A model generated the notes under the pieces. It did not search any database, was not told where the DNA came from, and was given only the letters and a program-made list of their open reading frames with translations. This document shows positions 9,377 through 18,773 of a DNA stretch of 64,000 nucleotides, piece by piece. Source of the stretch: Chitinophaga costaii (GTDB lineage Bacteria; Bacteroidota; Bacteroidia; Chitinophagales; Chitinophagaceae); NCBI RefSeq assembly GCF_900094705.1, contig NZ_FMAR01000010.1, positions 62,001-126,000 on the forward strand, in the 5' to 3' direction. The number at the start of each line of letters is the position of its first letter. Within the stretch, counting starts at the first letter, position 1. Made by a program: the position numbers and the translations under genes.

Positions 9377-10057
9377 TTAATGCAGACCATACAACCGTCG
9401 CATCAGATCCACCTCGTTGGCACCTTTGGTACGGTAAAGAGATAGCATCCTGTTTTGCGCATTGAACCGCCGTAGGTCGCTCTGGTTACGAAGCATTTGA
9501 TCATGTACCTTCGAAATCAACTCCAGGCGCATCGCATCAGACATCGTTGTCTTAAAAGAGGAAATCACCAGCATCAGTTCATCGACGTTATTGCCAGCCT
9601 GCTGTAAAATACCCCCATACACCTCCAACAGATGCTGCGCCTCCTGCGGCGTGAAATGCGGATCCTGCTGTAACACCAACAGCGCTTGTTTGTAATCACT
9701 GATAATGCTTTTTTGTATACCAATGATATCTTTTATCTTTTGATAATAACTGATCACGTTTTTTACCTTCGCCAGTTCATTGAAGTACTTTGTATAAATA
9801 ACACGTGATGAGTCATTCCACGTAGCTATCTCCTTTAACTTCAACTTACTCAGCGTGTTCTCCAGCACTTTCTGCGCAGCTTGTAACTTGATCGTTTTAG
9901 TCTGTATTTTTTGAATGGCTAGATCCACCGCTTTCACTACTTTTTTAATGGCCTCCTTGATGACCACCGTAATGATAAACGCATGCGCCTGTTGGGTAGG
10001 TAAGCAAGTACATACAGAGCATAGGCATAGCATAAATACCGTTAATATTCTGCGCAT
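9377..10057 (-). CDS. Secreted helical conjugation protein, TraI-position copy 1
   Basis: This 226-residue protein has a signal peptide with Cys-rich hydrophobic core ending near QAHA. A Lys/Ile-rich coiled helix follows (residues 25-75), then a helical domain with NNVDELMLVIS and MSDAMRLELISKVHDQM. These match the NNLDEL and MSDDERL segments of copy 3, which places all three in one family. It starts only 1 bp from the stop of traG. Three tandem members rather than one is notable. The function is inferred as a periplasmic conjugation factor in the TraI/VirB5 position. Confidence 0.78.
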   Translation of the reverse strand: MRRILTVFMLCLCSVCTCLPTQQAHAFIITVVIKEAIKKVVKAVDLAIQKIQTKTIKLQAAQKVLENTLSKLKLKEIATWNDSSRVIYTKYFNELAKVKNVISYYQKIKDIIGIQKSIISDYKQALLVLQQDPHFTPQEAQHLLEVYGGILQQAGNNVDELMLVISSFKTTMSDAMRLELISKVHDQMLRNQSDLRRFNAQNRMLSLYRTKGANEVDLMRRLYGLH

Positions 10058-10058
10058 A

Positions 10059-12605
10059 TTACATACGTTTTTGTTCGTGTTCCAAATCAGCTACCAGTGC
10101 CGCAATGCCTCGTTGAATATCACCTCCATATCGATCCGTATATTGCTGAACCAACACTTTTTCTGACTCCTCGGTTGTATAAGCATAGTATTCCGCCTTA
10201 GATACTTCCACCCGGTATACCTTGGATAAAAATCCCCCAAAGCCAAACCATACTTCCTTGTATTTTCTTCCCGGCTCATTGCTTTTATTCAGACTCAATA
10301 TTTCGGTTTTCTGCTTATCCGTTAATCCGAGCATCTCTTGGATCAAACCAAACTTATTCTGATACTTACTTTGATCTAGTAAAATCTTCACGTCGGAGTT
10401 GTTGATAATAGCCTGCTTGATAATGGGACTGCTAATAATATCTTCCACCTCCTGCGTCACTACGATAGCCTCTCCAAAGAACTTGCGAACAGTTTTAAAA
10501 AGATATTTTATGTACTCGGCCATGCCTTCCTTGGCTATGGCCTTCCATGCCTCTTCAATGAGGATCATTTTTCGAATGCCTTTCAGCTTACGCATCTTAC
10601 TAATGAATGTTTCCATGATAATGAGTGTCACCACCGGAAACAGGATAGGATGATCCTTGATATTGTCTAACTCAAAAACAATGAACCGCTTTTGCAACAG
10701 GTCAAGGTTAGAGGTCGCGTTGAGCAGGTAATCAAACTCACCACCCTGATAATAAGGACGTAAGACGTACATAAAATTCGATGCATCAAAATCTTTCTCC
10801 TGCACTTTATTGGCCACTAGCACATCTAGATACTCATCACGCAGATACTCATAAAAACTGTTAAAACAGGGAAAGATATTCGGATGCAGTTCCAGATATT
10901 CAAAGTACAAGGTCAACGAGTTGGAAAGCGCCACATACTCACTGCGCCGGTACGTTTCATTGTCCTTTTTCCACAGCGCCAACAGCAAGGTTTTTATCGA
11001 CTCTTTTTTTTCTGTGTCCAGCGTCTCGCCCTGGCCAATATAAAACGGATTGAACGTAATCGGGTTGGCCTCTTCATAGGTAAAATAATACCCCTGGAGC
11101 ATCGTACACAGTCCCCGGTAACTATGACCTACATCCACCACCACGATATGCGTACCTAATTCATAATAGCTGCGTAAAAGGTGGCAGCAGAAGAATGATT
11201 TGCCCGATCCTGACCCCGCCAGCAGAAACTTATTGCGGTTCTGGCAATACCCCCGCTTCACCATTTCATCAGAAATATCTACATGCAATGGATATCCGGT
11301 GATCCGGTCACCCAAACGAAAGCCTGTGGCACTGAGGGAGGTCCGGTAGTTAGTTTCCACATTCAAAAAGCAACACGCTTGCTCCAGGAACGTATCAAAA
11401 GTATCCGATACCGGGAAGTCCGCCGCATTGCCAGGGATACCAGCCCAAAAAAGCTGCGCCGCCGCTTTAGACTCTTCACGCGGCGTAGCATCCATCTGCG
11501 CAAGACCCGAACTGACCAGGTTACGCAGGTCTTTGAGCTCACTTCGTTGCTCCGTCCAGTACAGTACATTAAAATGCGCTTTGATGGGCATGCGTTGATC
11601 ACCAATTGCCTCATTTAAAAAATCATTCGTAGCATCCCGGCTCATCGCATTCTTGCGCGAATAACCGGAAAGCGATTGCAACCGCAGCTTGCGCGACTCC
11701 ATTTCTTTCAGCGTCTTTTGCGCATCACCAATCATAATGTATTGATTGTACACGTGATTGCAATTCAACAATAAATTAACCGGCGCTGCAAAGCTGATGG
11801 AAAACTTGGTTTTATCCGTACTATACCGGTCATAGTTGATCCGGGGCCCACAAAGCGGGGGCATCACCTCCACATCCCCCAAAGTAAACATCTGGCAATA
11901 CCGGTCACCAATCTTAAACTCTGGATGAAACTGAATATCTTTCACCGAAAGCGGTTCATGCAGATCACTGGCAAAAAGATATTTTTCAATTACACCTGGA
12001 TACGCTTCATCACCTATTAGGTCCTTCTCCGATAAGCGGGTTAACCGAACCGCACCCCCATCCAATAAGATCTTTTCAAACTGCCCCACCGCATCCAATA
12101 ACGCCTGCATAGTAGCAGCACCCCCCTGAACAGAAGGAGTCAACCGGGAACGAAGTAAATTGTTGATGACCAAATTAGACGGCTTGCGACCTGCTGGCTT
12201 TTTGGTGATATATAAGTAACAGCTATGCTGCAAAAAAGGACGCTCATGGAAGAAAAGCTCCGACTGCCGCGCCAGAAAACTTTGATCTTGCTCAAAGTTC
12301 GCCGCATACGCATCTTTGTTATAAAAGTCCTGCTTGTGTACTATCGTATGTGCAGGCAACACCTTGAACGCCTTTACCCATACCTGGTGTAAGGCTTCAA
12401 AATCATCGCTACTCAACGTGAAAATTTCCGGAAGATGAACTTCATAACCAATCGTCACATCCCCCTGTTTACTGATGATACAATCATGCTCAACCTTCCA
12501 CAGCGGAAGATGCTGTTCCAACGAACGACTGTTTTCGTTTGCTATCCGATGATTCAACAAAAAAGCCGCCGCCACCACCACTAATAGCAAGAGTACTGGT
12601 ATCAT
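10059..12605 (-). CDS. traG: TraG conjugation ATPase (VirB4-like)
   Basis: TraG is the VirB4-type ATPase that powers assembly and substrate movement in the Bacteroidetes conjugation machine at the inner membrane. The 848-residue length is normal. A hydrophobic N-terminal segment (residues 2-17) may anchor it. The Walker A motif GSGSGKS is at about residue 462 and the Walker B region MILIEEAWKAIA at about residue 685, in the usual VirB4 arrangement; a TQEVEDI segment follows some 40 residues later. It lies 18 bp downstream of traF and 1 bp upstream of the first TraI-position gene. Confidence 0.95.
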   Translation of the reverse strand: MIPVLLLLVVVAAAFLLNHRIANENSRSLEQHLPLWKVEHDCIISKQGDVTIGYEVHLPEIFTLSSDDFEALHQVWVKAFKVLPAHTIVHKQDFYNKDAYAANFEQDQSFLARQSELFFHERPFLQHSCYLYITKKPAGRKPSNLVINNLLRSRLTPSVQGGAATMQALLDAVGQFEKILLDGGAVRLTRLSEKDLIGDEAYPGVIEKYLFASDLHEPLSVKDIQFHPEFKIGDRYCQMFTLGDVEVMPPLCGPRINYDRYSTDKTKFSISFAAPVNLLLNCNHVYNQYIMIGDAQKTLKEMESRKLRLQSLSGYSRKNAMSRDATNDFLNEAIGDQRMPIKAHFNVLYWTEQRSELKDLRNLVSSGLAQMDATPREESKAAAQLFWAGIPGNAADFPVSDTFDTFLEQACCFLNVETNYRTSLSATGFRLGDRITGYPLHVDISDEMVKRGYCQNRNKFLLAGSGSGKSFFCCHLLRSYYELGTHIVVVDVGHSYRGLCTMLQGYYFTYEEANPITFNPFYIGQGETLDTEKKESIKTLLLALWKKDNETYRRSEYVALSNSLTLYFEYLELHPNIFPCFNSFYEYLRDEYLDVLVANKVQEKDFDASNFMYVLRPYYQGGEFDYLLNATSNLDLLQKRFIVFELDNIKDHPILFPVVTLIIMETFISKMRKLKGIRKMILIEEAWKAIAKEGMAEYIKYLFKTVRKFFGEAIVVTQEVEDIISSPIIKQAIINNSDVKILLDQSKYQNKFGLIQEMLGLTDKQKTEILSLNKSNEPGRKYKEVWFGFGGFLSKVYRVEVSKAEYYAYTTEESEKVLVQQYTDRYGGDIQRGIAALVADLEHEQKRM

Positions 12606-12623
12606 GTCTATAAAATTAAACAG

Positions 12624-12950
12624 TTAAGAACGTTGCGTCGTTTCAAGAATCTTGCTGACACGCTTCCGACAAATAATGACTACCGGCACCTGACGGTAGG
12701 CTCGCCGCTTGGTCAACCCGTGGGCCCCGTAGGTATTAGACATTTTATAAATCTTAGAGACCATGCCCCCACCAAGAATACCAATGGAGGGAACTACAAT
12801 TATTAACGATACCTGCATCATAAATAAGATGGCAAAGGAGACTAGCAGGATCACAAGTCCTAATCCCAGATATACGATGTACTGAGATTTTAGCCCTTTA
12901 AACTCAAAGGCAGCATTGATTCCCTTATTAACCTGATATACGCTGGACAT
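12624..12950 (-). CDS. traF: DUF4133 family conjugation protein TraF (VirB3-like)
   Basis: This 108-residue inner-membrane protein has a VirB3-like layout: a short polar N-terminus (YQVNKGINAAFEFKGLK, the family signature) and two adjacent membrane helices at about residues 27-46 and 48-64. A basic tail follows, with KMSNTYGAHGLTKRRA at about residues 68-83. It partners the VirB4-like TraG, whose gene follows after 18 bp. Length and order (traE-traF-traG) are canonical. Confidence 0.92.
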   Translation of the reverse strand: MSSVYQVNKGINAAFEFKGLKSQYIVYLGLGLVILLVSFAILFMMQVSLIIVVPSIGILGGGMVSKIYKMSNTYGAHGLTKRRAYRQVPVVIICRKRVSKILETTQRS

Positions 12951-12966
12951 GCTAATATTTCGATCG

Positions 12967-13323
12967 TTAAGCGATATTAAAAAAGGATTTCAAAATAGTA
13001 GCTACCACCACTAAAAAAACGCAAGAGCCAAACCACGAAGCCGCTACCTTGTTGGTATCTTGATCTCCCGCATTCCACTTCTGATATACTTTTACCGCTC
13101 CGATAATACCAAGTACAGCACCAATGGCATACATCAAGGTAATACCCACATTAAAATAACTAGTCACCGCTTTTGTAGCGGCCGTAATACCGTTGGCCCC
13201 CTGATCTCCTGTAGTCTGTGCCTGTACACGTATTTGTAATATCAACAAGAAAACGGCTATATACCCGACACGCCAAAGGCGTACGATAGGACGAAGGACG
13301 GAAGGAAAGATTTTTTGTATCAC
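12967..13323 (-). CDS. traE: DUF4134 family conjugation protein TraE (pilin-like)
   Basis: This 118-residue protein fits the DUF4134/TraE family, thought to be the VirB2-like pilin subunit of Bacteroidetes conjugation systems. A signal peptide ends near QAQ (about residue 36). The mature part has two membrane helices separated by KVYQKWNAGDQDTNKVAASW at about residues 79-98, a family signature. The gene begins the core tra cluster, 16 bp upstream of traF. Confidence 0.92.
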   Translation of the reverse strand: MIQKIFPSVLRPIVRLWRVGYIAVFLLILQIRVQAQTTGDQGANGITAATKAVTSYFNVGITLMYAIGAVLGIIGAVKVYQKWNAGDQDTNKVAASWFGSCVFLVVVATILKSFFNIA

Positions 13324-13504
13324 ACTGTTGCTTTTAAAATAACCACCTCACCACATGACCCGCCCCGTTGTCATTAAGTGCCATAGATGAAGTGAAAGAA
13401 GATCGTTGGGGATTAATCGCGTGCCATAGCTTCGCTAAGTAGGACCACGTGGTCCAAAGAACGCTGGATACATCTGTGAATGAAATTAAAAGGGAGAAGG
13501 GTGG

Positions 13505-13987
13505 CTACCACAGGTTGGCCACCTCTTGCGCGGTCAGTTCCACCGCACAGATAGCATAAGATTGGTGTTGAATATAGGCGTTGACACTGCCATACATTTT
13601 GGTGGATTGCAAGGCTAAATAACTCTGCAATTTCCGATGCAACTGTTGCAGTAGGTGATGCTGATCCCACTCTTCCTGGAAACAGGCATTGAAAAGATCG
13701 TCTAACTCATCCATGAGTAATGAGGTCGAATCATACATTTCATTTTCTGTCATTGCTACCGCTAATGGTGCCATAGGGATCTTTTTAGAGGAAGGTGCCT
13801 CCACTGCATCTACAGGTTCCTTCGATACACTCGGCGTCCAAATTCGCCGAGGCTGCTTGTCCGGCACTGCGCCCGGCTTTTCCTTGAATAAAACTGGCAG
13901 CTTCCTTCCAAAAACAACCAGCAGTAGGATAATGTAACACAGAACATATATGCCGATGAATTGAACCCAAGTAATTTGATGGAGCAT
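13505..13987 (-). CDS. Membrane-anchored hypothetical protein upstream of traE
   Basis: The 160-residue protein begins with a membrane helix (about residues 8-27). A basic stop-transfer stretch follows, then a Pro/Ala-rich linker and a helical acidic domain rich in Gln and Leu (about residues 80-160). I do not know a family. It is the first gene of the minus-strand operon seen here, 181 bp before traE, so it may be co-transcribed or regulatory. An overlapping reading frame at 13413-13670 is less likely because it lacks features and runs past this gene's stop. Confidence 0.65.
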   Translation of the reverse strand: MLHQITWVQFIGIYVLCYIILLLVVFGRKLPVLFKEKPGAVPDKQPRRIWTPSVSKEPVDAVEAPSSKKIPMAPLAVAMTENEMYDSTSLLMDELDDLFNACFQEEWDQHHLLQQLHRKLQSYLALQSTKMYGSVNAYIQHQSYAICAVELTAQEVANLW

Positions 13988-14181
13988 AGTTGCTTCTTTT
14001 GTTAGTATTTTTGCAATCCAGCTTTTTAAAATATCCGCTTGTTATTGCTCCACAAAGATGCACTCCCCATTGACCTGTTTCCTTGGGGACAGTTGTACCA
14101 ACACGATACAACACTATTGACAATCAACATATTATCATTGAAATTTAACTGTACTAGTCGCGAACGTACCCCTGGCCACCG

Positions 14182-14211
14182 AAAAAAAACCATCTTCCAG
14201 AAGAAAGATGG
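14182..14211 (-). terminator. Rho-independent terminator after the rteC-like gene
   Basis: Read on the minus strand, a 7-bp stem (AAGATGG paired with CCATCTT, loop of 8) is followed by eight U residues, encoded by the A-run at 14182-14189. It lies 34 bp past the stop of the rteC-like gene and separates it from the tra operon, so tra transcription probably starts anew between 13988 and 14180. Confidence 0.8.
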
Positions 14212-14244
14212 CTTGCAAACACCCCAGTAGTAGGACGCCAGGGC

Positions 14245-15459
14245 CTATACTTTGTTACGCGTCACACTGATCAAGGTATGCCACAAGTCAATTAGCGCAG
14301 TTTTCGTGGTGGCATCAATCGAGTAAAACTTCGTTTCAAACGATTTTTCGGTGACAGTATCTTTAAACTTAGTACCAAAATGCCGGTTCCAAAATTTGAT
14401 AGCAGCATCCTGCGTCTTAAATGGTGTGATGCCCGCCAAATAAAACGCTTTGCTCATCGCTGCCAGGACACCTAAGGTGAGGGTGCTGGGAGCCTTTTCC
14501 AATAGCTCCTTTTCTTTACTGTACGGATAGCCACCACTCACCGGCATGGATATGTCTACATAAATTTTTCTGATATTTTCAATATACAACCGTTCCTGCA
14601 CCACGAGATTTAGCAAAAACTTATCGGTAGCCTTCGCATTCAACGTAAAAAAACGATGGGGCTTCGTTTCAAGTTGAGCAAAAATTTTTTCCAGTTCTGC
14701 AATTTTTTCCAGTTTCCTGTCCAAGCTTTCAATGGCTTCCAGCTCCTGTTGAATAGTGGTATAACAATAATCAAGAAATGACTGGCTATTGAAATTAAAA
14801 AATACCATTTTAGTGCGTAGGTGACAGTTGATATCCTGATCATCCTGGATGCTGGCAATGTCATCCAAAAACTCACTTCCATACAGTAATTGCTGATACG
14901 TAATGCGTGAAATAACAGGATCTTGTGCACTATCGGGCGCTAACCACCGTTCGTAAGGCTCTAGCGCTATTGTGAGTAACCGCAATTCCGTTTGGGGGGT
15001 TGTAAGCCGCTTACGCAATAGCTCTATACGCTTTTTGATATCTACCTGCACAGCGCGCACCTCATTGACGGGCAAATATTGAGTGACATCAAAATAAGCT
15101 GAATATTGTCGTTGAAGGTACACTAGCAACGATAACAATACATCTTCCAGCTCTCCATAAAAACGTTTTGCAAAAGCAGGCATCTGCTCCTCATAGTTTA
15201 TTTCATAAGCAACCACACGGTTGATTAAATTAGAAAAATACGTTTGACGGCCCTGAATAAATAATCCAATTTTCTTGGGTTTCTCCCGCTTAATAACCTC
15301 TTTTTGAATTTGAGACATTACCTGGTCTTTTTGAATGAGTAACCACATCGACCAACGCTGAATGTCTGACGCATCGTAGGTTTGCGAGGTAATTTTGGTG
15401 CTGATAAGATCACGAATAAATAGGTCTAACGACTCAAAGGATGGCGCTTGGTGTAACAT
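14245..15459 (-). CDS. rteC: RteC family regulator of ICE transfer
   Basis: RteC proteins in CTnDOT-type elements activate the excision operon in response to inducer. This 404-residue protein fits the family in length, in helical composition and in the C-terminal region of winged-helix character (about residues 340-400, with KFWNRHFGTKFKD). The central segment with NFNSQSFLDYCYTTIQQEL also looks RteC-like. The partner two-component genes rteA and rteB are not in the window. It is monocistronic, with its own terminator, and lies upstream of the tra operon in the same orientation. The family call is from pattern memory, not a search. Confidence 0.78.
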   Translation of the reverse strand: MLHQAPSFESLDLFIRDLISTKITSQTYDASDIQRWSMWLLIQKDQVMSQIQKEVIKREKPKKIGLFIQGRQTYFSNLINRVVAYEINYEEQMPAFAKRFYGELEDVLLSLLVYLQRQYSAYFDVTQYLPVNEVRAVQVDIKKRIELLRKRLTTPQTELRLLTIALEPYERWLAPDSAQDPVISRITYQQLLYGSEFLDDIASIQDDQDINCHLRTKMVFFNFNSQSFLDYCYTTIQQELEAIESLDRKLEKIAELEKIFAQLETKPHRFFTLNAKATDKFLLNLVVQERLYIENIRKIYVDISMPVSGGYPYSKEKELLEKAPSTLTLGVLAAMSKAFYLAGITPFKTQDAAIKFWNRHFGTKFKDTVTEKSFETKFYSIDATTKTALIDLWHTLISVTRNKV

Positions 15460-15781
15460 ACTATGGGTTTTAAATTAACAATGGACTATAGATGCAGGGT
15501 ACAGCATTAAATCACATTAACGGATAATATTAATCCGGACCAACGATGCTTTGGTCAAAAAGTACGGGATAATTAAACTAAAGTTAGTCAGCAAATTAAA
15601 TGCAACATGCACACCTACAATGGTATAGGGAAATACTTTTTTTGTTAATGGGTTGTTATTTTGACCAAAATCAATACAAACGATCCTTTTTATAATAAGG
15701 ATTGCTATAGGTACTATTATGTCTATTTTTCGCTAAAATGGACAACACAAGAAAGGCCCGCCGAGTAAACGACGAGCCTTC

Positions 15782-15826
15782 GTATCCTCGCCTTGTCAGG
15801 ACAATGTAGCGAAGGATACTTTTTTG
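15782..15826 (+). terminator. Long hairpin with T-run; possible small-RNA terminator
   Basis: An extended imperfect stem pairs GTATCCTCG (15782-15790) with CGAAGGATAC (15810-15819), with an inner TTGTC/GACAA stem and a T6 run at 15820-15825. A second weak stem (AAGGC/GCCTT) lies just upstream at about 15751-15780. There is no gene directly upstream on the plus strand, so the terminator may end a short non-coding transcript that starts in the 15480-15740 region. It is the only strong plus-strand terminator in this gap. Confidence 0.55.
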
Positions 15827-15899
15827 TACATCCATTTTAAACATTCATCATGCTGCCCCTAAAGGGGCACTCTTTTACAATAAGCCATTTGCATCTACT

Positions 15900-17010
15900 C
15901 AAATTCGCGACCGATACATAAACACATTATATGATTGACAAAAAATAAAGACACAAATAAGTAGAAACTTATCTGTGATCGACCTCTTTCTATATGATAA
16001 ATTATTAAAAATCGTTTAAACACGTTTTCGCGTTAAACATAGCATAAACGCCCTTCTGCCTGCCTACATACACCCACTCTCTTTCAAAATAACCCCACGA
16101 TGATCCGCTATCTAGCCTCTCTTAAAACCTATCAACGGCTCGTGGGGTAATCATTTAAAAACAAACCCACGTAACTAGGTTTCATACCTTATATCAAAAA
16201 ATATCTGTAACAAAATGATGACCTCCTTTCTAGCAGCAAATCCTTCAAGTCGTCCAACCATTCAAATAATTAACTGGCACCTAACATATATCTACATATA
16301 CTGCTTTTCAGCGTACGCTACTTCACAATAAAAAAGCTATTAAATAGAAACTCACAGGAGGTTTTGTACTCTGCACTAATTTTTTAATAGAGGAATATTC
16401 CACGTCCAGTCATTCAGCCGGTTATTCTGCCGGCCGGTGAATAAAACTATAAAGTACATCCACTGTTTTTCAGGTGCATGTGTCTTTGAATCAAATATAT
16501 CTCCCACATATAAATAACCCTACTAGGATTTTTCTCCAGTATTAAAGTTTTTAATCCTTGAAATAATCTAAGTGATCCTTTCAAACATTTAATAAACAAC
16601 ACCTATCATTACTCTTCAGTGATTGCTGCTTAAACTAAAAATCCCTATAAAGTAGATACTTAGTAGGTACTCTAATACTTAAAAGAATACAAAGTGAATC
16701 TTTGTAATTCATCAAACATTTAGAGCCATTCGCCCATGAAATAGACTGGATGGTGTCTTTCTAATTGTGCATCCACTATTTTTTAGTGCATGCTGCTTTG
16801 ACCAACAATGATCCCAATTAAGTAGATACTTATATAAGGGTTTATCCTAAATAAATAATTGACACAATTTTTAAAAACATTTAAAACAGTTTGAACCATT
16901 CAACCATTAAATAAACTAGATCGTAGCTTACAATATATATACATCACCTGTATTGCTGCACGCACTTCATCATCATAATCTCATTAAAATAGGTTACATC
17001 CATTCGCTTT
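15900..17010. repeat. Degenerate tandem array, period about 150-170 bp
   Basis: The AT-rich gap between rteC and the gene at 17163 holds diverged tandem units. The two best units lie exactly 170 bp apart: AGTAGATACTTA at 16651 and 16821, and CCATTC-type cores at 16726 and 16896. Related blocks recur: a GTAGAAACTTA core at 15961, CCATTCAAATAATTAACTGG near 16257, a CATTCAG core near 16410, CATCCACTGTTTTTCAGGTG at about 16457 with its partner CATCCACTATTTTTTAGTG at 16770, and CAAACATTTAATAAAC near 16577. I count six or seven units. None codes for protein. The array could bind an ICE-encoded protein or be a decayed set of structured RNAs. Confidence 0.65.
16093..16147. other. Inverted repeat CCCCACGA / TCGTGGGG
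   Basis: An 8-bp perfect inverted repeat (16093-16100 and 16140-16147) flanks 39 bp inside the degenerate array, in otherwise AT-rich DNA. It is not followed by a T-run, so it does not look like a terminator. It might be a protein-binding site or part of a folded RNA. Confidence 0.45.
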
Positions 17011-17162
17011 CACACGCTATATAAAAAACACTTCCGCTCTTTGGCATGGAAAATCCACTCAGTCACCATAAAAGCGATGCTTTGTAAAAACAAATATCCA
17101 TTTTGGAGGCTTACTTTTCTACCACTTAAATGCGTACCAGGGGCACCCAATAACATCATCCA

Positions 17163-17642
17163 TCAATAATACACCCGCACCACATAACCCCTACGGTCAT
17201 CTACAACTCGACCCATCAAACCGGCTGTAGCCGTAAGGGTATGCTGCGGTTGGGTAGGCAAGCTAAGTAATAAGCCTACAATGTCTTTCTCTTTTATCAC
17301 CCGGATCAGCAACGCCGCTTGTTCAAGCGACATTTGCCGACTATCCAGATGTAACTCGATATAAGGAATATGCAAAAAACAATATTTAAACTCCAACACA
17401 AAAGGATCATCACCCGGCTGATACGAAGTGATATTAGCATCATTGACCCACACCACTCGACTTATCTTACCCACCATAGCCTCATGATAAAGGCATGGAT
17501 GATCCCGCATTCCTATATAACACAATACCCTATCCGCAATATGCATACCCTGCTCACGCTCCAAACCCGTAAAATTCAATAGATCCATAACCTCCTCTCG
17601 GAACAACCGTCCGGGAAGAGGTTCTTTTTTATAATTTTCCAT
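17163..17642 (-). CDS. Hypothetical protein
   Basis: The 159-residue product was not recognised. It is soluble, with a helical start, then a central beta-like region (KYCFLHIPYIELHLDS, about residues 87-102) and a C-terminal strand-rich part ending RRGYVVRVYY. There is no catalytic motif that I can see. The gene stands alone in the AT-rich ICE gap, but its composition is coding-like compared with the flanks, and a run of A/T precedes the start. A regulator or an anti-restriction-like accessory factor would suit the context, but that is guesswork. Confidence 0.6.
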   Translation of the reverse strand: MENYKKEPLPGRLFREEVMDLLNFTGLEREQGMHIADRVLCYIGMRDHPCLYHEAMVGKISRVVWVNDANITSYQPGDDPFVLEFKYCFLHIPYIELHLDSRQMSLEQAALLIRVIKEKDIVGLLLSLPTQPQHTLTATAGLMGRVVDDRRGYVVRVYY

Positions 17643-18069
17643 GCATAAAAAAAATTATGCTGCCACAAAGACTAGCAACCATTCCTAACATCAAAAAATA
17701 AATGGAAATACACATACAGTACCCTTACACCAACAGAGTAGATGGTGCAATACCGCCAACAAGCATCGCGGCTGTTTTATATCCTTCCATTCAAACAAGT
17801 AGTAGCTCCAGCATCGCATGGAGCAATCATTCAATACCTACTATACAATCCAACTTTATTAAGGTAACACGCTAAACACCTTTTTTTTAAAAAAAATTCT
17901 ATTACCTCCATATCCGCTCATACACCTGGAGGAAAAGTTGTATATCATGCGCTTGGGTTCCAAACCCCTCTTTTATATAGACTACTGCCACACTGCATAT
18001 AACCATATGGTACTTATAAACCCTCAAATCATCCTTTTCTAACTATATAGAGTTGAAAAAACCAAATAC
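17643..18069. other. AT-rich non-coding stretch
   Basis: No gene is supported. There is a small hairpin (CCTCCA at 17905-17910 with TGGAGG at 17927-17932) just after an A/T-rich tract at 17881-17896, which could be a weak terminator or a regulatory stem. Otherwise I see nothing. Confidence 0.4.
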
Positions 18070-18279
18070 ATGGTTAAAATAATATCAGTCGATTATCCAT
18101 TGCCCAATTCCCTCTTTTATAACAGTACATCCCCGCTAACGGAGAGCAGCGATCTAGCCAATTTCCGCATTCGACACCCAGCGAAGACTACCCAGCCCAT
18201 GCAATCCGCTAAACCCAATAACCCATCATCCACCAAAACGAAGTATGTTCGCTGCTATACCAACACCTTCTACCCATGA
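18070..18279 (+). CDS. Small hypothetical protein overlapping the next gene
   Basis: A 69-codon frame whose TGA overlaps the ATG of the following gene (ATGA at 18276-18279), the usual sign of translational coupling. The product is low-complexity (Ser, Thr, Asn, Pro-rich) with no recognisable domain. It could be a real short leader cistron or simply an open frame. The overlap is the only positive evidence. Confidence 0.35.
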   Translation: MVKIISVDYPLPNSLFYNSTSPLTESSDLANFRIRHPAKTTQPMQSAKPNNPSSTKTKYVRCYTNTFYP

Positions 18280-18710
18280 TGCAGCAGGATTACACCTATG
18301 CTATTGTGTTTGTTATACTCGATGACGAGTATGTCATCTTATCCACCGACCACCACAAGCCCAGTTTATTTAACAGCTTGGAAGCTGCCCGTAATGTATT
18401 TTCTGAAATACAATTGATCTGTACCGCCGGGGACCGTGAATCTCAACAGAAAATCCACGCTTTTCTTACCCTCACCAACCCCGTTATCCTACGCGTGCCC
18501 GCTGATGAAAACCTTCAGCGTTTCTTACCCAAAAAAAAGCCCATGGGCGCGGACTTTACCTTGAACAGACAGGCCTATGGTACCCTGGCTGCCAAAGCCA
18601 ATATCTTGACTTTTCTGTACTACAATATCCGACAGTGGATACAGCTTGACATAGATACCAGTGTTCCCCCTACACAAGTATTGACCCATCTACCACCTGG
18701 TACCAATTGA
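18276..18710 (+). CDS. Hypothetical ICE protein
   Basis: The 144-residue protein has an alpha/beta start (YAIVFVILDDEYVIL, residues 7-21), an amphipathic helix (LFNSLEAARNVFSEI), and a C-terminal helical part with ANILTFLYYNIRQWI. No family was recognised. It has no signal peptide. It ends 40 bp before a good stem-loop, and its codon use resembles the tra genes, so it is probably expressed. Start is the ATG at 18276; the alternative at 18279 differs by one residue. Confidence 0.6.
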   Translation: MMQQDYTYAIVFVILDDEYVILSTDHHKPSLFNSLEAARNVFSEIQLICTAGDRESQQKIHAFLTLTNPVILRVPADENLQRFLPKKKPMGADFTLNRQAYGTLAAKANILTFLYYNIRQWIQLDIDTSVPPTQVLTHLPPGTN

Positions 18711-18749
18711 ACTACTAGCCTAAAACTAACGGCCTAGTACCATAGAAAA

Positions 18750-18773
18750 AACCACTGCTAAAAAACAGTGGTT
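18750..18773. terminator. Stem-loop terminator, best on the minus strand
   Basis: CCACTG and CAGTGG form a 6-bp stem with an A-rich loop. On the minus strand it is followed by U6; on the plus strand it follows the gene at 18276-18710 by 40 bp with a weaker T-rich tail. It may serve both directions. Confidence 0.6.

Noticed and set aside
13413..13670. 85-codon minus-strand frame overlapping the membrane-anchored gene
   Set aside because: It overlaps the better-supported 13505-13987 gene in another frame and has no domain.
15900..17010. CRISPR array
   Set aside because: The repeats are about 150-170 bp long and diverged, with no short identical direct repeats or spacers and no cas genes.
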